Shown: positions 26,668 through 36,283, counted from the first letter of the stretch. The stretch: 64,000 nucleotides of DNA from CAYNRA01 sp046296415 (GCA_046296415.1 JBKBLN010000001.1:558001-622000); one strand, 5' to 3'. Notes: a model not told the origin generated them from the sequence alone. Made by a program: numbers and translations.

Positions 26668-27220
26668 GTCTTTTCTCCCCAGCTAATATTTTAACTTTCA
26701 GGTGGTTGTCTTGAGGGGGTAACGGACAAGCATAGGAAGAATCATAGGCACACAATGGATTGACCGCTTGATTGAAGTCAAGCCAAATCCCGTCTTCTTG
26801 AAACTCATCCATAGTTAAGGGTAAATACCGCCCAGCTGGGTAGGTCTCTTGCTTGGCACTTTCATCCCGAAAAGGTAGAAAAATTTGATATCGATTGATC
26901 AATTGAATCGGCCAAGGGCGGTAAAGCTTTAATTGATACGATTTCTCTTTCAAGGTAAATCGAAGCGTACCAAATTCCATGAAGTAGGTGCTTGAACCCT
27001 CCGAAGTAAGAAATTGTAGGGGCTCATTCTTCGTAATGGAGGGATCATAGAGGGCCTTTACTCGAAAGCTGCTGTCATACGGAAAAAAGGAGAGCTGGCC
27101 CTTCACCTTTTCATATAAATCCTTGCCCAATCGTTTTTGAGTTTCCTCTGGTTTTTGAGCCCAAGTGGAAAAGGATAAAAAAAGACAAGTCACTAGGAGG
27201 GCAGAAATTCGGGTGATCAT
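26651..27220 (-). CDS. Secreted DUF1684 protein
   Basis: The protein has 189 residues with a signal peptide ending at about residue 21 (FSTWAQ). The mature domain carries the DUF1684 landmarks: YPAGRYLPL, DFNQAVNPLCAYD and CPLPPQDNHLKVKILAGE. The conserved acidic and Cys-containing positions suggest a binding site, but no activity is established. Its ATG overlaps the TGA of the preceding Lrp gene (ATGA), so the two are translationally coupled. Confidence 0.88.
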   Translation of the reverse strand: MITRISALLVTCLFLSFSTWAQKPEETQKRLGKDLYEKVKGQLSFFPYDSSFRVKALYDPSITKNEPLQFLTSEGSSTYFMEFGTLRFTLKEKSYQLKLYRPWPIQLINRYQIFLPFRDESAKQETYPAGRYLPLTMDEFQEDGIWLDFNQAVNPLCAYDSSYACPLPPQDNHLKVKILAGEKRPISTP

Positions 27221-27678
27221 TCGGGTAAAATCGTAGATTGTTTTACTTCTGTAACGACAAAATGAGATTGCGCATTGCCAATGTTGGCTAAGGCGGCTAA
27301 TTTATTCAAGATAAAATGCTTGTATTCTTCGATGTCAGAAACAATGATTTTCAGTAGAAAATCGGATCCTCCAGAAATACAGTAACATTCCACAACCTCG
27401 GGCAAGGTTTGAACATCACGCTCAAAGCGGGTGAGAAATTCCTGTGCATGTTCCTTTAACGAAACGTTACAAAAAACGATGAGGTTTTTGTTCAGTTTGC
27501 GTTTATTTACCTGAATGGTGTATTTTTCAATGATCCCATCTCGCCGAAGACGTTTTATTCGTTCGTGAACAGGTGTGGTGGTCAGATTGAGCTCAGCCGC
27601 AATCTCTTTGTTGGTCATGAGACCATCTTTTTGCAAAAGCTGTAATATTTTTAAATCTGTTGGGTCTAGGTCAATCAT
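27217..27678 (-). CDS. Lrp/AsnC-family transcriptional regulator
   Basis: The protein has 153 residues: an N-terminal helix-turn-helix (DLKILQLLQKDGLMTNKEI, about residues 7-40) and a C-terminal RAM ligand-sensing domain with VVECYCISGGSDFLLKI. Such proteins form octamers and respond to amino acids. It is coupled to DUF1684 by an ATGA overlap; an Lrp-type gene paired with this lipoprotein-like exported family is not a pairing I recognise. The ABC-permease gene lies upstream on the same strand with an 83-base gap. Confidence 0.92.
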   Translation of the reverse strand: MIDLDPTDLKILQLLQKDGLMTNKEIAAELNLTTTPVHERIKRLRRDGIIEKYTIQVNKRKLNKNLIVFCNVSLKEHAQEFLTRFERDVQTLPEVVECYCISGGSDFLLKIIVSDIEEYKHFILNKLAALANIGNAQSHFVVTEVKQSTILPE

Positions 27679-27761
27679 AGCATGATTTTCTTTAAAACTT
27701 CGAAATATAGGGGTTTCTTTCCGAAAATCACCCCTATAGATCGAAATGAAAGAACTTTATG

Positions 27762-29006
27762 CTATTTAGCTCGAATGGCGATGACAGGATCCAAGCGGGC
27801 GGCTTGAAGGGCCGGGACAATCCCAGAAATAACCCCAATGAAGGAGGCAATCATCAAGCCTGTTAGGATATTGGAGGTGGTTAAGACAATATCAAAGGAG
27901 CCAATTTCGATGAAGCTAGCGAGGTAAACGAGGAGAATTCCAAATAGGCCACCAAAAAGGCAGAGAAAGACAGATTCGAACAAGAATTGCAGAAGGATCA
28001 CATAATTTCGGGCCCCCAATGATTTTTGGATTCCGATAATATTGGTTCTTTCTTTGACCGATACAAACATGATATTGGCTATTCCGAATCCTCCAATAAG
28101 TAAAGCAAACAGGCCAATGAAAAAACCGCCCGTCCGAATACTGGAGAAAATTCCTGAGACAGCTCCAGCCAAGGCATCCGGTCGATTGAGTGCGAAGTCA
28201 TCGTCTTGAGCAGGGCGAAGTCCCCGCCGAGTCCGCATGAGGCCTCGTGTTTCGGCTTCCAATTCCACCATACCCAATTCATTGTCTCGGGCTTGAAGAA
28301 CGATAGTCCCTTCCATGTTACCAGATGAAAATAACCGTTTGTGTTTTAGAAACGGAATGAATACTTTTTCATCCGTCACACCGCCAATTTGAACCAGCTC
28401 TTTCCCTTGGAGTTGTTGCACACCAATCACCACAAAGTTTTGGCCTCGAATTTTGATTCGCTTGTTAATGGGATCTTGTTCCCCAAATAAAGTCTCGGCA
28501 ATTGTCGCTCCGATGATGGCGACATTGCTCCCTGACTCCATTTCTTGAGGCAGAAAATACCGACCCTGACTCAGTGGGATGTCGGTGATTAAATTAAAAT
28601 CGTAGGTAATGCCCTGGCACAAGGCACTCAAGCTATTGTTCTGATATTTCGCCGTGGTTCTAGACCAATCCAATATCGTTACCGCCACCGCTTCCTGGCT
28701 GTTTTCCTTTAGGTAGCGGTATTCTTTATATTTGGGTTCCGGGCGTTGAAAGTACTTCCACCAAGGATATTCACCCTCCGAAAACTGCCAAGGCCACTTA
28801 TCGACATATATGGTTTTATCTCCAATGCTACTAAGCGACTTCTGGACGGACGCCTCCAGCGAGTCAACCATGGTATAAACTCCAATGATGGAAAAAATCC
28901 CGACCGTTACTCCCAAAAGGGATAAAACGGTGCGGAGTACATTAGAACGGAGGGAAGCAGAAGCAAATCGAATCGATTCCCAAGTTTGAAATAAGAGTTT
29001 ACGCAT
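27762..29006 (-). CDS. MacB-type ABC transporter permease (FtsX family)
   Basis: The protein has 414 residues: a first transmembrane helix (residues about 22-45), a periplasmic MacB_PCD domain, and an FtsX domain with three helices at the C terminus (SGIFSSIRTGGFFIGLFALL, then NIMFVSVKERTNIIGIQKSLGA). MacB permeases extrude proteins or peptides, or transduce force across the envelope. No ATPase gene is adjacent, so its partner is elsewhere. A promoter-like element lies at 29030-29037. Confidence 0.9.
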   Translation of the reverse strand: MRKLLFQTWESIRFASASLRSNVLRTVLSLLGVTVGIFSIIGVYTMVDSLEASVQKSLSSIGDKTIYVDKWPWQFSEGEYPWWKYFQRPEPKYKEYRYLKENSQEAVAVTILDWSRTTAKYQNNSLSALCQGITYDFNLITDIPLSQGRYFLPQEMESGSNVAIIGATIAETLFGEQDPINKRIKIRGQNFVVIGVQQLQGKELVQIGGVTDEKVFIPFLKHKRLFSSGNMEGTIVLQARDNELGMVELEAETRGLMRTRRGLRPAQDDDFALNRPDALAGAVSGIFSSIRTGGFFIGLFALLIGGFGIANIMFVSVKERTNIIGIQKSLGARNYVILLQFLFESVFLCLFGGLFGILLVYLASFIEIGSFDIVLTTSNILTGLMIASFIGVISGIVPALQAARLDPVIAIRAK

Positions 29007-29029
29007 GCCTTTCTAGGTAATTCAGAAAC

Positions 29030-29037
29030 CAAAAGTA
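29030..29037 (-). promoter_or_regulatory. Candidate -7 element for the MacB-like gene
   Basis: On the minus strand it reads TACTTTTG (TAnnTTTG), about 24 bases upstream of the ATG at 29006. No clear -33 element is seen. Confidence 0.4.
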
Positions 29038-29183
29038 CATCCAGAATTTTAGATAATCGGAAGGCAATTCGTTTATCGGTTGAATTTCAGGACAAATGGA
29101 AGGCATAACTGGACAACTCCCTGAAAATTACTATTTTACGAATTAATAAAGAACCAATCCTAGTGAATTCGGTGATTTCTTCC

Positions 29184-29191
29184 TAATTTTG
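29184..29191 (+). promoter_or_regulatory. Candidate typA promoter, -7 element TAATTTTG
   Basis: It matches TAnnTTTG about 63 bases before the typA ATG at 29254. No clear -33 element. Confidence 0.45.
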
Positions 29192-29253
29192 CGGGCCTTT
29201 TCCATTCAACACCACGTCAAAATCTCTTGGGAAGGGGCACAATCATCCGTTTT

Positions 29254-31068
29254 ATGCAGGAAATTAGAAACATTGCCATCATCGCACACGTTGACCATGG
29301 CAAAACCACTTTGGTGGACAAAATCATTCATGCGTCCAAGATCTTTCGGGAAAATCAAGAGTTTGGAGAGCTTATTCTTGATAACAACGACCTAGAACGG
29401 GAACGAGGTATTACCATCGTTTCCAAGAATGTGTCGGTACGATACAATGGCGTTAAAATCAACATCATTGATACGCCTGGTCACGCCGATTTCGGTGGTG
29501 AAGTTGAGCGTGTCCTTAAATTAGCTGACGGGGTCATCTTGTTGGTGGATGCATTTGAAGGACCCATGCCACAAACTCGATTTGTATTGGGTAAAGCCTT
29601 GTCTTTGGGTTTAAAGCCTATTGTGGTTATCAATAAAGTTGATAAAGAAAACTGTCGTCCTGAAGAGGTCCACGAGCAAGTTTTTGATTTGATGTTTAAC
29701 CTGGAAGCCACTGAAGACCAATTGGATTTTCCAGCTCTATACGGTTCTTCCAAACAAGGATGGATGTCGACGGACTATAAAAAACCAACCACCGACATCA
29801 TTCCACTTTTGGATGCAATCATCCAACACATCCCTGCTTCTCCGGTATTTGAGGGCTCCGCTCAAATGCAAATCACTTCCTTGGATTATTCCTCTTTCGT
29901 AGGCCGAATTGCCATTGGGCGGGTCCACCGAGGTACTTTAAAGGAAGGCATGCAGGTTGCCCTTTGTAAGGCTGATGGTTCTATCAAAAAAATGAAAATT
30001 AAAGAACTTCATGTATTTGAAGGTCTTGGAAAAGTGCGGGTTGAGTCCGTTCACTCAGGAGAAATCTGTGCCGTTATGGGTATTGAGGACTTCGAAATCG
30101 GTGACACCATCGCCGATGCAGAAAATCCAGAGGCATTGCCACGGATTGCCATCGATGAGCCAACCATGAACATGTTGTTCACAATCAATAACTCACCTTT
30201 CTTTGGAAAAGAAGGTAAATTCGTTACCTCACGCCATATTCGGGACCGTTTGACGAAAGAAACCGAGAAAAACTTGGCTCTCCGCGTAGAACAGGGGGAT
30301 ACAGAAGATAAGTTTTTGGTCTACGGACGGGGTATTCTCCACTTGTCGGTTTTGATCGAAACCATGCGCCGCGAAGGATATGAGCTTCAAGTAGGACAGC
30401 CGCAAGTATTGTTCAAAACCTCCGAGGCTGGTGAAAAACTGGAGCCAATCGAGTCTCTCGTGGTGGATGTTCCTGAAGAAAGCGCCGGTAAAGTAATCGA
30501 ATTAGCTACCCAACGTAAAGGGGAACTTTTGATCATGGAACCCAAAGGTGATTTACAACATTTGGAATTCAAAATTCCTTCGAGAGGCTTGATCGGACTT
30601 CGCTCCAATGTTTTGACAGCCACACAAGGGGAAGCGATCATGAACCACCGCTTTATCGCTTATGAACCTTTCAAAGGGTCAATTCCAGGCCGGATCAATG
30701 GTTCCATGATCTCCATGGCCAATGGTCCTGCTACGCCTTATGCCATTGACAAATTGCAGGATCGAGGTGTTTTCTTCATCGATCCAGGCGAGGATATCTA
30801 CATGGGTATGGTAGTCGGTGAACACAACCGCCAAAATGACATTGTGGTGAACCTCCAAACTTCCAAAAAATTAACGAATATGCGAGCTTCTGGTTCAGAC
30901 GATAACGTGAAGATCGCACCAAAGATTAATTTTTCGCTAGAAGAATGTATGGAGTATATCCAAAAAGACGAATACCTCGAAATCACACCCAAGTCGCTCC
31001 GGATGCGGAAGATTTACTTGGATGAAAACGAGCGTAAGCGCATGGAGCGCACTGCTGAAATGGCATAA
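29254..31068 (+). CDS. typA: Ribosome-binding GTPase TypA/BipA
   Basis: The protein has 604 residues from the ATG at 29254, which starts MQEIRNIAIIAHVDHGKTT as TypA does; an alternative start 27 bases upstream adds a non-conserved tail. It has the G-domain motifs AHVDHGKT (about 10-17), DTPGH and NKVD, then EF-G-like domains II, III and V and the specific TypA C-terminal domain. It binds ribosomes and assists 50S assembly, mainly under cold or stress. A strong terminator follows. Confidence 0.95.
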   Translation: MQEIRNIAIIAHVDHGKTTLVDKIIHASKIFRENQEFGELILDNNDLERERGITIVSKNVSVRYNGVKINIIDTPGHADFGGEVERVLKLADGVILLVDAFEGPMPQTRFVLGKALSLGLKPIVVINKVDKENCRPEEVHEQVFDLMFNLEATEDQLDFPALYGSSKQGWMSTDYKKPTTDIIPLLDAIIQHIPASPVFEGSAQMQITSLDYSSFVGRIAIGRVHRGTLKEGMQVALCKADGSIKKMKIKELHVFEGLGKVRVESVHSGEICAVMGIEDFEIGDTIADAENPEALPRIAIDEPTMNMLFTINNSPFFGKEGKFVTSRHIRDRLTKETEKNLALRVEQGDTEDKFLVYGRGILHLSVLIETMRREGYELQVGQPQVLFKTSEAGEKLEPIESLVVDVPEESAGKVIELATQRKGELLIMEPKGDLQHLEFKIPSRGLIGLRSNVLTATQGEAIMNHRFIAYEPFKGSIPGRINGSMISMANGPATPYAIDKLQDRGVFFIDPGEDIYMGMVVGEHNRQNDIVVNLQTSKKLTNMRASGSDDNVKIAPKINFSLEECMEYIQKDEYLEITPKSLRMRKIYLDENERKRMERTAEMA

Positions 31069-31091
31069 TACCAAATTATTTGGGTATTTTT

Positions 31092-31130
31092 GGGCAACTT
31101 CCTCTAACTGGAAGTTGCCCATTTTATTTA
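31092..31130 (+). terminator. Rho-independent terminator of typA
   Basis: An 11-bp perfect stem GGGCAACTTCC/GGAAGTTGCCC (31092-31102 with 31110-31120) and a T-rich tail ATTTTATTT. It also rules out a YCII start upstream of it. Confidence 0.88.
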
Positions 31131-31142
31131 AACGGAATCAAC

Positions 31143-31433
31143 ATGGCCCATTATTTAGTCATTGGTCGAGACGGACAAGATGAACATGCTCTCGATCGCC
31201 GGATGTCAAACCGCGAAAATCATTTAGCAGGAGCTAAAGAGTTGAAGGAAAAAGGTCAATTCATTTTAGGAGGTGCTATGCTCTCCGACGACGGGACAAT
31301 GAAAGGATCGGCGATGGTGGTATCATTTAACACACCAGAGGAACTACAGGCTTGGCTGGATCGGGAGCCTTACATCGCCGGACAGGTATGGGCGACTTAC
31401 GAAATTTATCCCTTCCGCATCGCCGATGTTTAG
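31143..31433 (+). CDS. YCII-related domain protein
   Basis: The protein has 96 residues from the ATG at 31143; the in-frame TTG at 31080 lies before the terminator and is rejected. It has a small ferredoxin-like fold: AHYLVIGRDG near the start, then SNRENHLAGAKEL with the conserved His, then ILGGAM and PYIAGQVWATYEIYPF near the end. YCII proteins are thought to act on small molecules. Its last bases overlap the ribD start by 8, so both are translated from one message. Confidence 0.87.
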   Translation: MAHYLVIGRDGQDEHALDRRMSNRENHLAGAKELKEKGQFILGGAMLSDDGTMKGSAMVVSFNTPEELQAWLDREPYIAGQVWATYEIYPFRIADV

Positions 31434-32463
31434 TGTTGAAGACCACAGGTTCATGAGACGTGCCCTCGACTTGGCACTGCTTGGGGCTGGCGCTGTTAGC
31501 CCCAATCCTCTTGTCGGATGCGTCTTGGTAGTGGATGGATGTATTATTGGCGAAGGTTACCATCAACAGTACGGTCAAGCCCATGCGGAGGTGAATGCCG
31601 TTGCCTCGGTGTCAGATCCTCTTTTATTGAAAAAAGCTACCGCCTATGTCACCCTAGAACCCTGCGCCCACGTAGGAAAAACTCCACCATGTGCCGATTT
31701 ACTGATTCGAGTGGGTGTGCCTCGCGTGGTAATTTCAAACGAAGACCCATTTCCCCAAGTGGCCGGGCGAGGGATTCAAAAACTCAGAGAGGCCGGATGC
31801 CAAGTTGAGGTTGGCTGCTTATCAGATGAAGGTAAATGGATTAATCGGCGATTTTTTCATGCCCTTCAGACCAACCGTCCATTCGTGATTCTCAAATGGG
31901 CGCAAAGTCGAGATGGCTTCGTGGGTACCACCGACCGGCGCCCCTTGGCCATTACTGGACGGCTTTCTCAAAAATTAACTCATCAATGGCGCGGCCAAGA
32001 AGATGCCATTTTGATCGGTTCTCAAACAGCTCTTCAAGACAACCCTTCTCTAACCACTCGCGCTTGGCCCGGTCGAAATCCCCAACGAATCGTTCTCGAC
32101 CCCTCTGGCCGAATCCCCACGGATCACCCCTTGATGGATGGAGAAACCTGGGTGTACACCGAATGGAATCAACCTGGAAAAATTCAGGTTCGTCACACAC
32201 ATTTTTTAGAAGACGTGCTCCAAGATGCATTTCGACGAAATATTCGATCCATTTTAGTGGAGGGTGGCCCTACCATACAACGCGCTTTCCAAGAGGCCGG
32301 TTGGGTTGATGAATATCGAATCGGTATAAATCAACGAGTTTTGGGTCATGGCTGGCCGGCGTTATCGGTACCCTCACATGCCGAATGCATTGAAACCCGA
32401 ACGTGGGGAGACGATACTTGGCGAATTTTTCGTACTCATTCCAACCTTTCGTTGGTCGACTGA
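31426..32463 (+). CDS. ribD: Bifunctional riboflavin deaminase/reductase
   Basis: The protein has 345 residues. The N-terminal cytidine-deaminase-like domain has AHAEVNAV (about residues 50-57) and PCAHVGKTPPCADLL, giving the zinc His and two Cys. The C-terminal reductase domain has the dihydrofolate-reductase-like fold with KWAQSRDG, TGRLSQKL and LVEGGPTIQRAF. It makes the second and third steps of riboflavin synthesis. It overlaps the YCII gene by 8 bases. No other rib gene is near. Confidence 0.94.
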   Translation: MFSVEDHRFMRRALDLALLGAGAVSPNPLVGCVLVVDGCIIGEGYHQQYGQAHAEVNAVASVSDPLLLKKATAYVTLEPCAHVGKTPPCADLLIRVGVPRVVISNEDPFPQVAGRGIQKLREAGCQVEVGCLSDEGKWINRRFFHALQTNRPFVILKWAQSRDGFVGTTDRRPLAITGRLSQKLTHQWRGQEDAILIGSQTALQDNPSLTTRAWPGRNPQRIVLDPSGRIPTDHPLMDGETWVYTEWNQPGKIQVRHTHFLEDVLQDAFRRNIRSILVEGGPTIQRAFQEAGWVDEYRIGINQRVLGHGWPALSVPSHAECIETRTWGDDTWRIFRTHSNLSLVD

Positions 32464-32508
32464 CTCTATTTGAATATGAATCTCTCATCCTGATGAATTA
32501 CCTAGGGT

Positions 32509-33045
32509 ATGAATCGTGACCAGGCCCTTGTTCAGGCTTGTTTGCAACAAGATCGAAAAGCACAACGTCAGCTCTATGAGCTGTATGGAGGGAAGCTTTT
32601 TGCCATCATCTTACGGTATTTAAAGCATCGGGAAGAAGCAGAAGATATTTTACAGGAGGTATGGATCCGCATTTTTACCAATTTAGGTTCATTTCGCTTT
32701 GATTGTCCTTTGGAAGCGTGGTTGAAACGAATCGCGATCAATACCTCGATTCGGGCGTTACAAAAACAACCTCAATGGAAAGGTATGCTCGATACCGATG
32801 GGCTTGAAATAGGACTGGAAGACTCCATGTCGGCTTTGGATCAACTGACTTTAGCTGAGTTACACCACCTGATCCGGCAATTACCCGATGGTTGTCGAAC
32901 GATATTCAATTTGTATGCTATTGAAGGGTACAAGCATCATGAGATTGCCGAATTATTGGGGATAACCGAAGGAACCTCAAAATCGCAATATTTTCGAGCA
33001 AAAGCGATGTTACAAAAGGAAGTTAAAGAAATTCAAATCAAATAA
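32509..33045 (+). CDS. ECF-subfamily RNA polymerase sigma factor
   Basis: The protein has 178 residues. Region 2 contains YGGKLFAIILRYLKHREEAEDILQEVW in outline (residues about 24-50), and region 4 a helix-turn-helix (HHEIAELLGITEGTSKSQ, near 145-162). It redirects RNA polymerase to a stress-type or envelope-type regulon. The next gene starts 3 bases after its stop and carries an anti-sigma-like N terminus. The sigma factor is probably controlled by that partner. Confidence 0.93.
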   Translation: MNRDQALVQACLQQDRKAQRQLYELYGGKLFAIILRYLKHREEAEDILQEVWIRIFTNLGSFRFDCPLEAWLKRIAINTSIRALQKQPQWKGMLDTDGLEIGLEDSMSALDQLTLAELHHLIRQLPDGCRTIFNLYAIEGYKHHEIAELLGITEGTSKSQYFRAKAMLQKEVKEIQIK

Positions 33046-33048
33046 AGC

Positions 33049-34425
33049 ATGGCATCCGAGGAAGAAATATGGAAAAAGCGATTGCTTGAGGAGGATGTGA
33101 CGCCTCCAGATTCGGTTTGGGCTGCCATCGAAGCGGAATTAGATCAAACGAAAAAGAAACGGTTCGTTGTGTGGCTTCCCTGGTATTCGGTGGGCGGTTT
33201 GGCAGCTGCTTTGCTACTTATCGGTTTTGGTGTTTGGGTAGGATTGATTCAGCCAGCCGACACCCCAAAATCCATGGTTAGTAGAACCTCTCCAAACTCT
33301 TCTCACGCGATTTCGTCGGCAAATCAATCCCCGAAAGAGGAATTGGCTGAACTGGGTGTGCAACTCTCCCAAACAAAACGCCCCTCCGTTCGTCGTCATG
33401 CCGATGTCCATAAAGAACACTCTTGGATGGATCCAACAGCTCAGCCTTTGGTAAACTTAGAAAACTTTGTAGCCATGGACGTTACCTCAACCTCACCAAT
33501 TGGGGAAGAGGTTTCTTTTCTTTCTCCACGATCTTTTATGCCAATGGCCAATCGATTTCAGTGGAATCGGCCTCGATTGGCGGTTCCAGAATTCGACCCA
33601 GAGAAAAAAAGCAGCCGTCAATCCAAAACCCGTTTTTTAGCTTTACAATCCCATGCGGCTCCGTTTGCACCAGGGGTGCAATGGCCCGGAATGGCACAAC
33701 AGGCGTTTGCGGCGGTTAGGGAAACGGTACAAAATGACCAGCCTTTGTTTACGACGTCCTCTGGTCGTTTTCCTGATGGTATTTTGTCGGAGGGAGATCG
33801 AACAATCTCCTCCTTGTATGATCCGAATGCTTGGGAGCCTGAACAACGTTTCGCTCGGGGCTGGGCTGTCCAAATGGCAGCGCAAGCCGGAATCCAACTT
33901 TCGGAACAATGGGGAGTGGAGATAGGTCTTCGGTACGTTCAGGGAACCAACTCCACCGAGAGCAATGTATTTACCTGGGAAGGACAAGAAATGAGTCTTC
34001 AGACATTTTTTGAAAGCTCGGTGCTACGCCAATCAAAAGCAGAATCTTCTTTGATTGGCCCGAAGGAGACAACAGATACACGGTACCATTGGCTCTCCAT
34101 CCCAGTTCAAGGAGTCTATTCCATCCCCATAGGATCGAAATGGAACGCGGCGGGATCGGTAGGACTTTCCGTGGACAAATTGATTTCCAACCGGTGGTCC
34201 TCCTTTGCCACCGAGCAAAATTATACGCCCTCCAACTCGGCGTATCGCCCCCTTGCCCTGAGTGCGGTGGCTGGTTTGCGAGTGAGCCGGGCTTTATCCA
34301 ACCAATGGGCACTTGTTGGAGGTATTTTTGGTCAGCATTCTTTGAGTTCTTGGATTTCGGAGTCATCCGTGCGCATGAACCCGACCCAAATTGGAGGTCA
34401 AATGGGCCTTTCCTATCAATTTTAA
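33049..34425 (+). CDS. Single-span membrane protein with anti-sigma-like N terminus and C-terminal beta-barrel-like domain
   Basis: The protein has 458 residues. The N-terminal 40 residues are cytoplasmic in predicted topology and resemble a short zinc-free anti-sigma segment (EEEIWKKRLLEEDVTPPDSVW). One membrane helix at about 45-68 (LPWYSVGGLAAALLLIGFGV) follows, then a Ser/Gln/Pro-rich linker. The C-terminal roughly 180 residues look like an outer-membrane beta-barrel or PorT-type fold (GVEIGLRYV, WLSIPVQGVYSIPIGSKW, ALVGGIFGQ). A protein spanning both membranes from one helix plus barrel is an odd fusion but recurs beside ECF factors in this phylum. Function is inferred from location. Confidence 0.7.
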   Translation: MASEEEIWKKRLLEEDVTPPDSVWAAIEAELDQTKKKRFVVWLPWYSVGGLAAALLLIGFGVWVGLIQPADTPKSMVSRTSPNSSHAISSANQSPKEELAELGVQLSQTKRPSVRRHADVHKEHSWMDPTAQPLVNLENFVAMDVTSTSPIGEEVSFLSPRSFMPMANRFQWNRPRLAVPEFDPEKKSSRQSKTRFLALQSHAAPFAPGVQWPGMAQQAFAAVRETVQNDQPLFTTSSGRFPDGILSEGDRTISSLYDPNAWEPEQRFARGWAVQMAAQAGIQLSEQWGVEIGLRYVQGTNSTESNVFTWEGQEMSLQTFFESSVLRQSKAESSLIGPKETTDTRYHWLSIPVQGVYSIPIGSKWNAAGSVGLSVDKLISNRWSSFATEQNYTPSNSAYRPLALSAVAGLRVSRALSNQWALVGGIFGQHSLSSWISESSVRMNPTQIGGQMGLSYQF

Positions 34426-34488
34426 ACCAGGTTTGATCAATCGATATAACCAACTTGGCTGGTCAAAGCCTAATACGCGTCTTCTTCA

Positions 34489-35235
34489 TCAACTGGGTTT
34501 TGTGTATTGTATGGCCTGAAGAAGCTCCTCCATATAGGATTCACTAACGGGTATTTCAAATTTCCCGATCGAAATTCGGTGATTTCGGATGGATTCGATT
34601 TTATCTAAATTCACAATAAATGATTTTTGAACACGCCGGAATTGTTGACCCGGTAATCGTTCTTCCATACTTTTCAACGTAGCTTTGGTCAGGATAGGTC
34701 GTGTTACGTTTTCTAAATGGATTTTGATATAATCCTTTAACCCTTCAATGTGAGTAATTTCATTGAATACGATTTTCACCAGTGAATATTCCACATTGAC
34801 AAACATGTAATCCAACGGCTTGGTGTCCGGTTGGGGTGAAGGAGTTGGCACACTTTGTAATTTATGTTTCTTGCGGTGGGTATCCAATGCCTTGTAGGCG
34901 GCTTTAGTGAATCGTTCAAGACTAACAGGTTTCATGAGATAGTCAATCACCTCCAGGTCATAGCTTTCTACGGCGTAATGATCGTAGGCTGTCACAAAGA
35001 TCACCATGGGAGGTTCCCGTAGGCTTTCTAAAAACTTTGTTCCCAACATACCGGGCATTTGGATATCAAGGAAAAGTAGGTCAATAGGCTCCTTTTCCAT
35101 GACTTCCATAGCCTCGAACGGATTTTTACATGATTTCACAAGTTCCAAAAAAGGAATCTGCCGGATGTTTTCTTCAATCAACTTTCTCGCCAGACTTTCA
35201 TCGTCAACGGCTAAACAACGCAAAGGTTCCATCAT
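34489..35235 (-). CDS. LytTR-family response regulator
   Basis: The protein has 248 residues. The receiver domain has VDDES at the start and the phospho-acceptor Asp in FLDIQMPG near residue 57, and a Lys in LMKPVSLE near 103. The LytTR DNA-binding domain covers roughly residues 143-245 (FVNVEYSLVKI, FRRVQKSFIVNL). It would be phosphorylated by the kinase just upstream, whose frame overlaps its own by 4 bases (35232-35235). Target genes are unknown. Confidence 0.93.
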   Translation of the reverse strand: MMEPLRCLAVDDESLARKLIEENIRQIPFLELVKSCKNPFEAMEVMEKEPIDLLFLDIQMPGMLGTKFLESLREPPMVIFVTAYDHYAVESYDLEVIDYLMKPVSLERFTKAAYKALDTHRKKHKLQSVPTPSPQPDTKPLDYMFVNVEYSLVKIVFNEITHIEGLKDYIKIHLENVTRPILTKATLKSMEERLPGQQFRRVQKSFIVNLDKIESIRNHRISIGKFEIPVSESYMEELLQAIQYTKPS

Positions 35236-36260
35236 GATTTTAGTTTTAAAGTAAGTTGCAATTGGACAGTGAACAACTGATTTTGCTGATCAATGACCAA
35301 CTGATGAAGCTGAGGATAAAGTAACTCCAGTCGTCGCTTCACGTTTTTGAGTCCAATACCCGATTGTCGATCTCGATTTTCGGGCTTCTCGGGTGTGATT
35401 TTATTTTGCACTTCAAATGATAAAATATTGTTCTCACAAGCTAGTTTGATCGAAATAAAAGGATCCTCAATCATGCCTACCCCGTGTTTGAAAGCATTTT
35501 CAACAAAAGGAATCAGGAGCATAGGTTCAATGATCTGATCTTGTAAAAGGCCTTCTGTCTTAAAGTCGATGGCCACATCTTCCCCAAATCGAACCGTTTG
35601 TAATTCGATGTAGTTTCGAAGATATTCTACCTCTTGGGAAAGAACCACTTGCCGGCTATCCGATTCATATAAAACATACCGAATCATCTTGGAAAGTTTG
35701 ATGGTTGTTTCCTCCGCCAACTGGCTGTTGGTCCGGATCAAATAAACTAGTCCATTCAAAACATTGAAAATAAAGTGCGGACTGATTTGGGAACGCAAAA
35801 AGGCCAGTTCCGAAACCGTCTTTTCGGCTTTCAGTTCTTTGTAAAATTCATCTTGTTGTTGAAGATACAATAATATACTGGAAAGCGTTGACATCGATGT
35901 GATGAAAAGGACGGGGATCAAGGTCCGGAAGTCAAAGAGGTTGACTTTAAATTCGGTGATGATAAACGATTTAATTTTCCATTGAATCAGCCAATGTAGA
36001 ACAAACAAGATAAGGACACCAACGAAATAGTGAGCCATCCGACTATTATTCAGGTACTTTCTGGCTAACCATAAGGTATTAGCATAAAAAAATGGGACTG
36101 ACACCAAAGAGGCAGGAAACGTCTTTTTTAGAAATTCAATTCGCTCCATATCTCCATCTGTGTAGGCATTAAGAAAAGGGAGAACCAATAAAAAAAACCA
36201 AAAAGCGATGGAGAAGAACCAACGGATAAAAGTGGGAGATGAAAAGCGACCTCTCAGCAT
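35232..36260 (-). CDS. LytS-like sensor histidine kinase
   Basis: The protein has 342 residues from the ATG at 36260. A longer in-frame start at 36329 is rejected because a promoter element lies between them. It has four predicted membrane helices in the first 160 residues and no obvious extracellular sensing domain. The His_kinase domain follows with HFIFNVLN (phospho-acceptor His) and then an HATPase region with VENAFKHG and GIGLKNVKRR. It pairs with the LytTR regulator by a 4-base overlap. Confidence 0.9.
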   Translation of the reverse strand: MLRGRFSSPTFIRWFFSIAFWFFLLVLPFLNAYTDGDMERIEFLKKTFPASLVSVPFFYANTLWLARKYLNNSRMAHYFVGVLILFVLHWLIQWKIKSFIITEFKVNLFDFRTLIPVLFITSMSTLSSILLYLQQQDEFYKELKAEKTVSELAFLRSQISPHFIFNVLNGLVYLIRTNSQLAEETTIKLSKMIRYVLYESDSRQVVLSQEVEYLRNYIELQTVRFGEDVAIDFKTEGLLQDQIIEPMLLIPFVENAFKHGVGMIEDPFISIKLACENNILSFEVQNKITPEKPENRDRQSGIGLKNVKRRLELLYPQLHQLVIDQQNQLFTVQLQLTLKLKS

Positions 36261-36283
36261 ATAGAATGAGGTTAATGTAAGTC

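Noticed and set aside
31080..31142. Upstream TTG start for the YCII protein
   Set aside because: It lies before the typA terminator hairpin.
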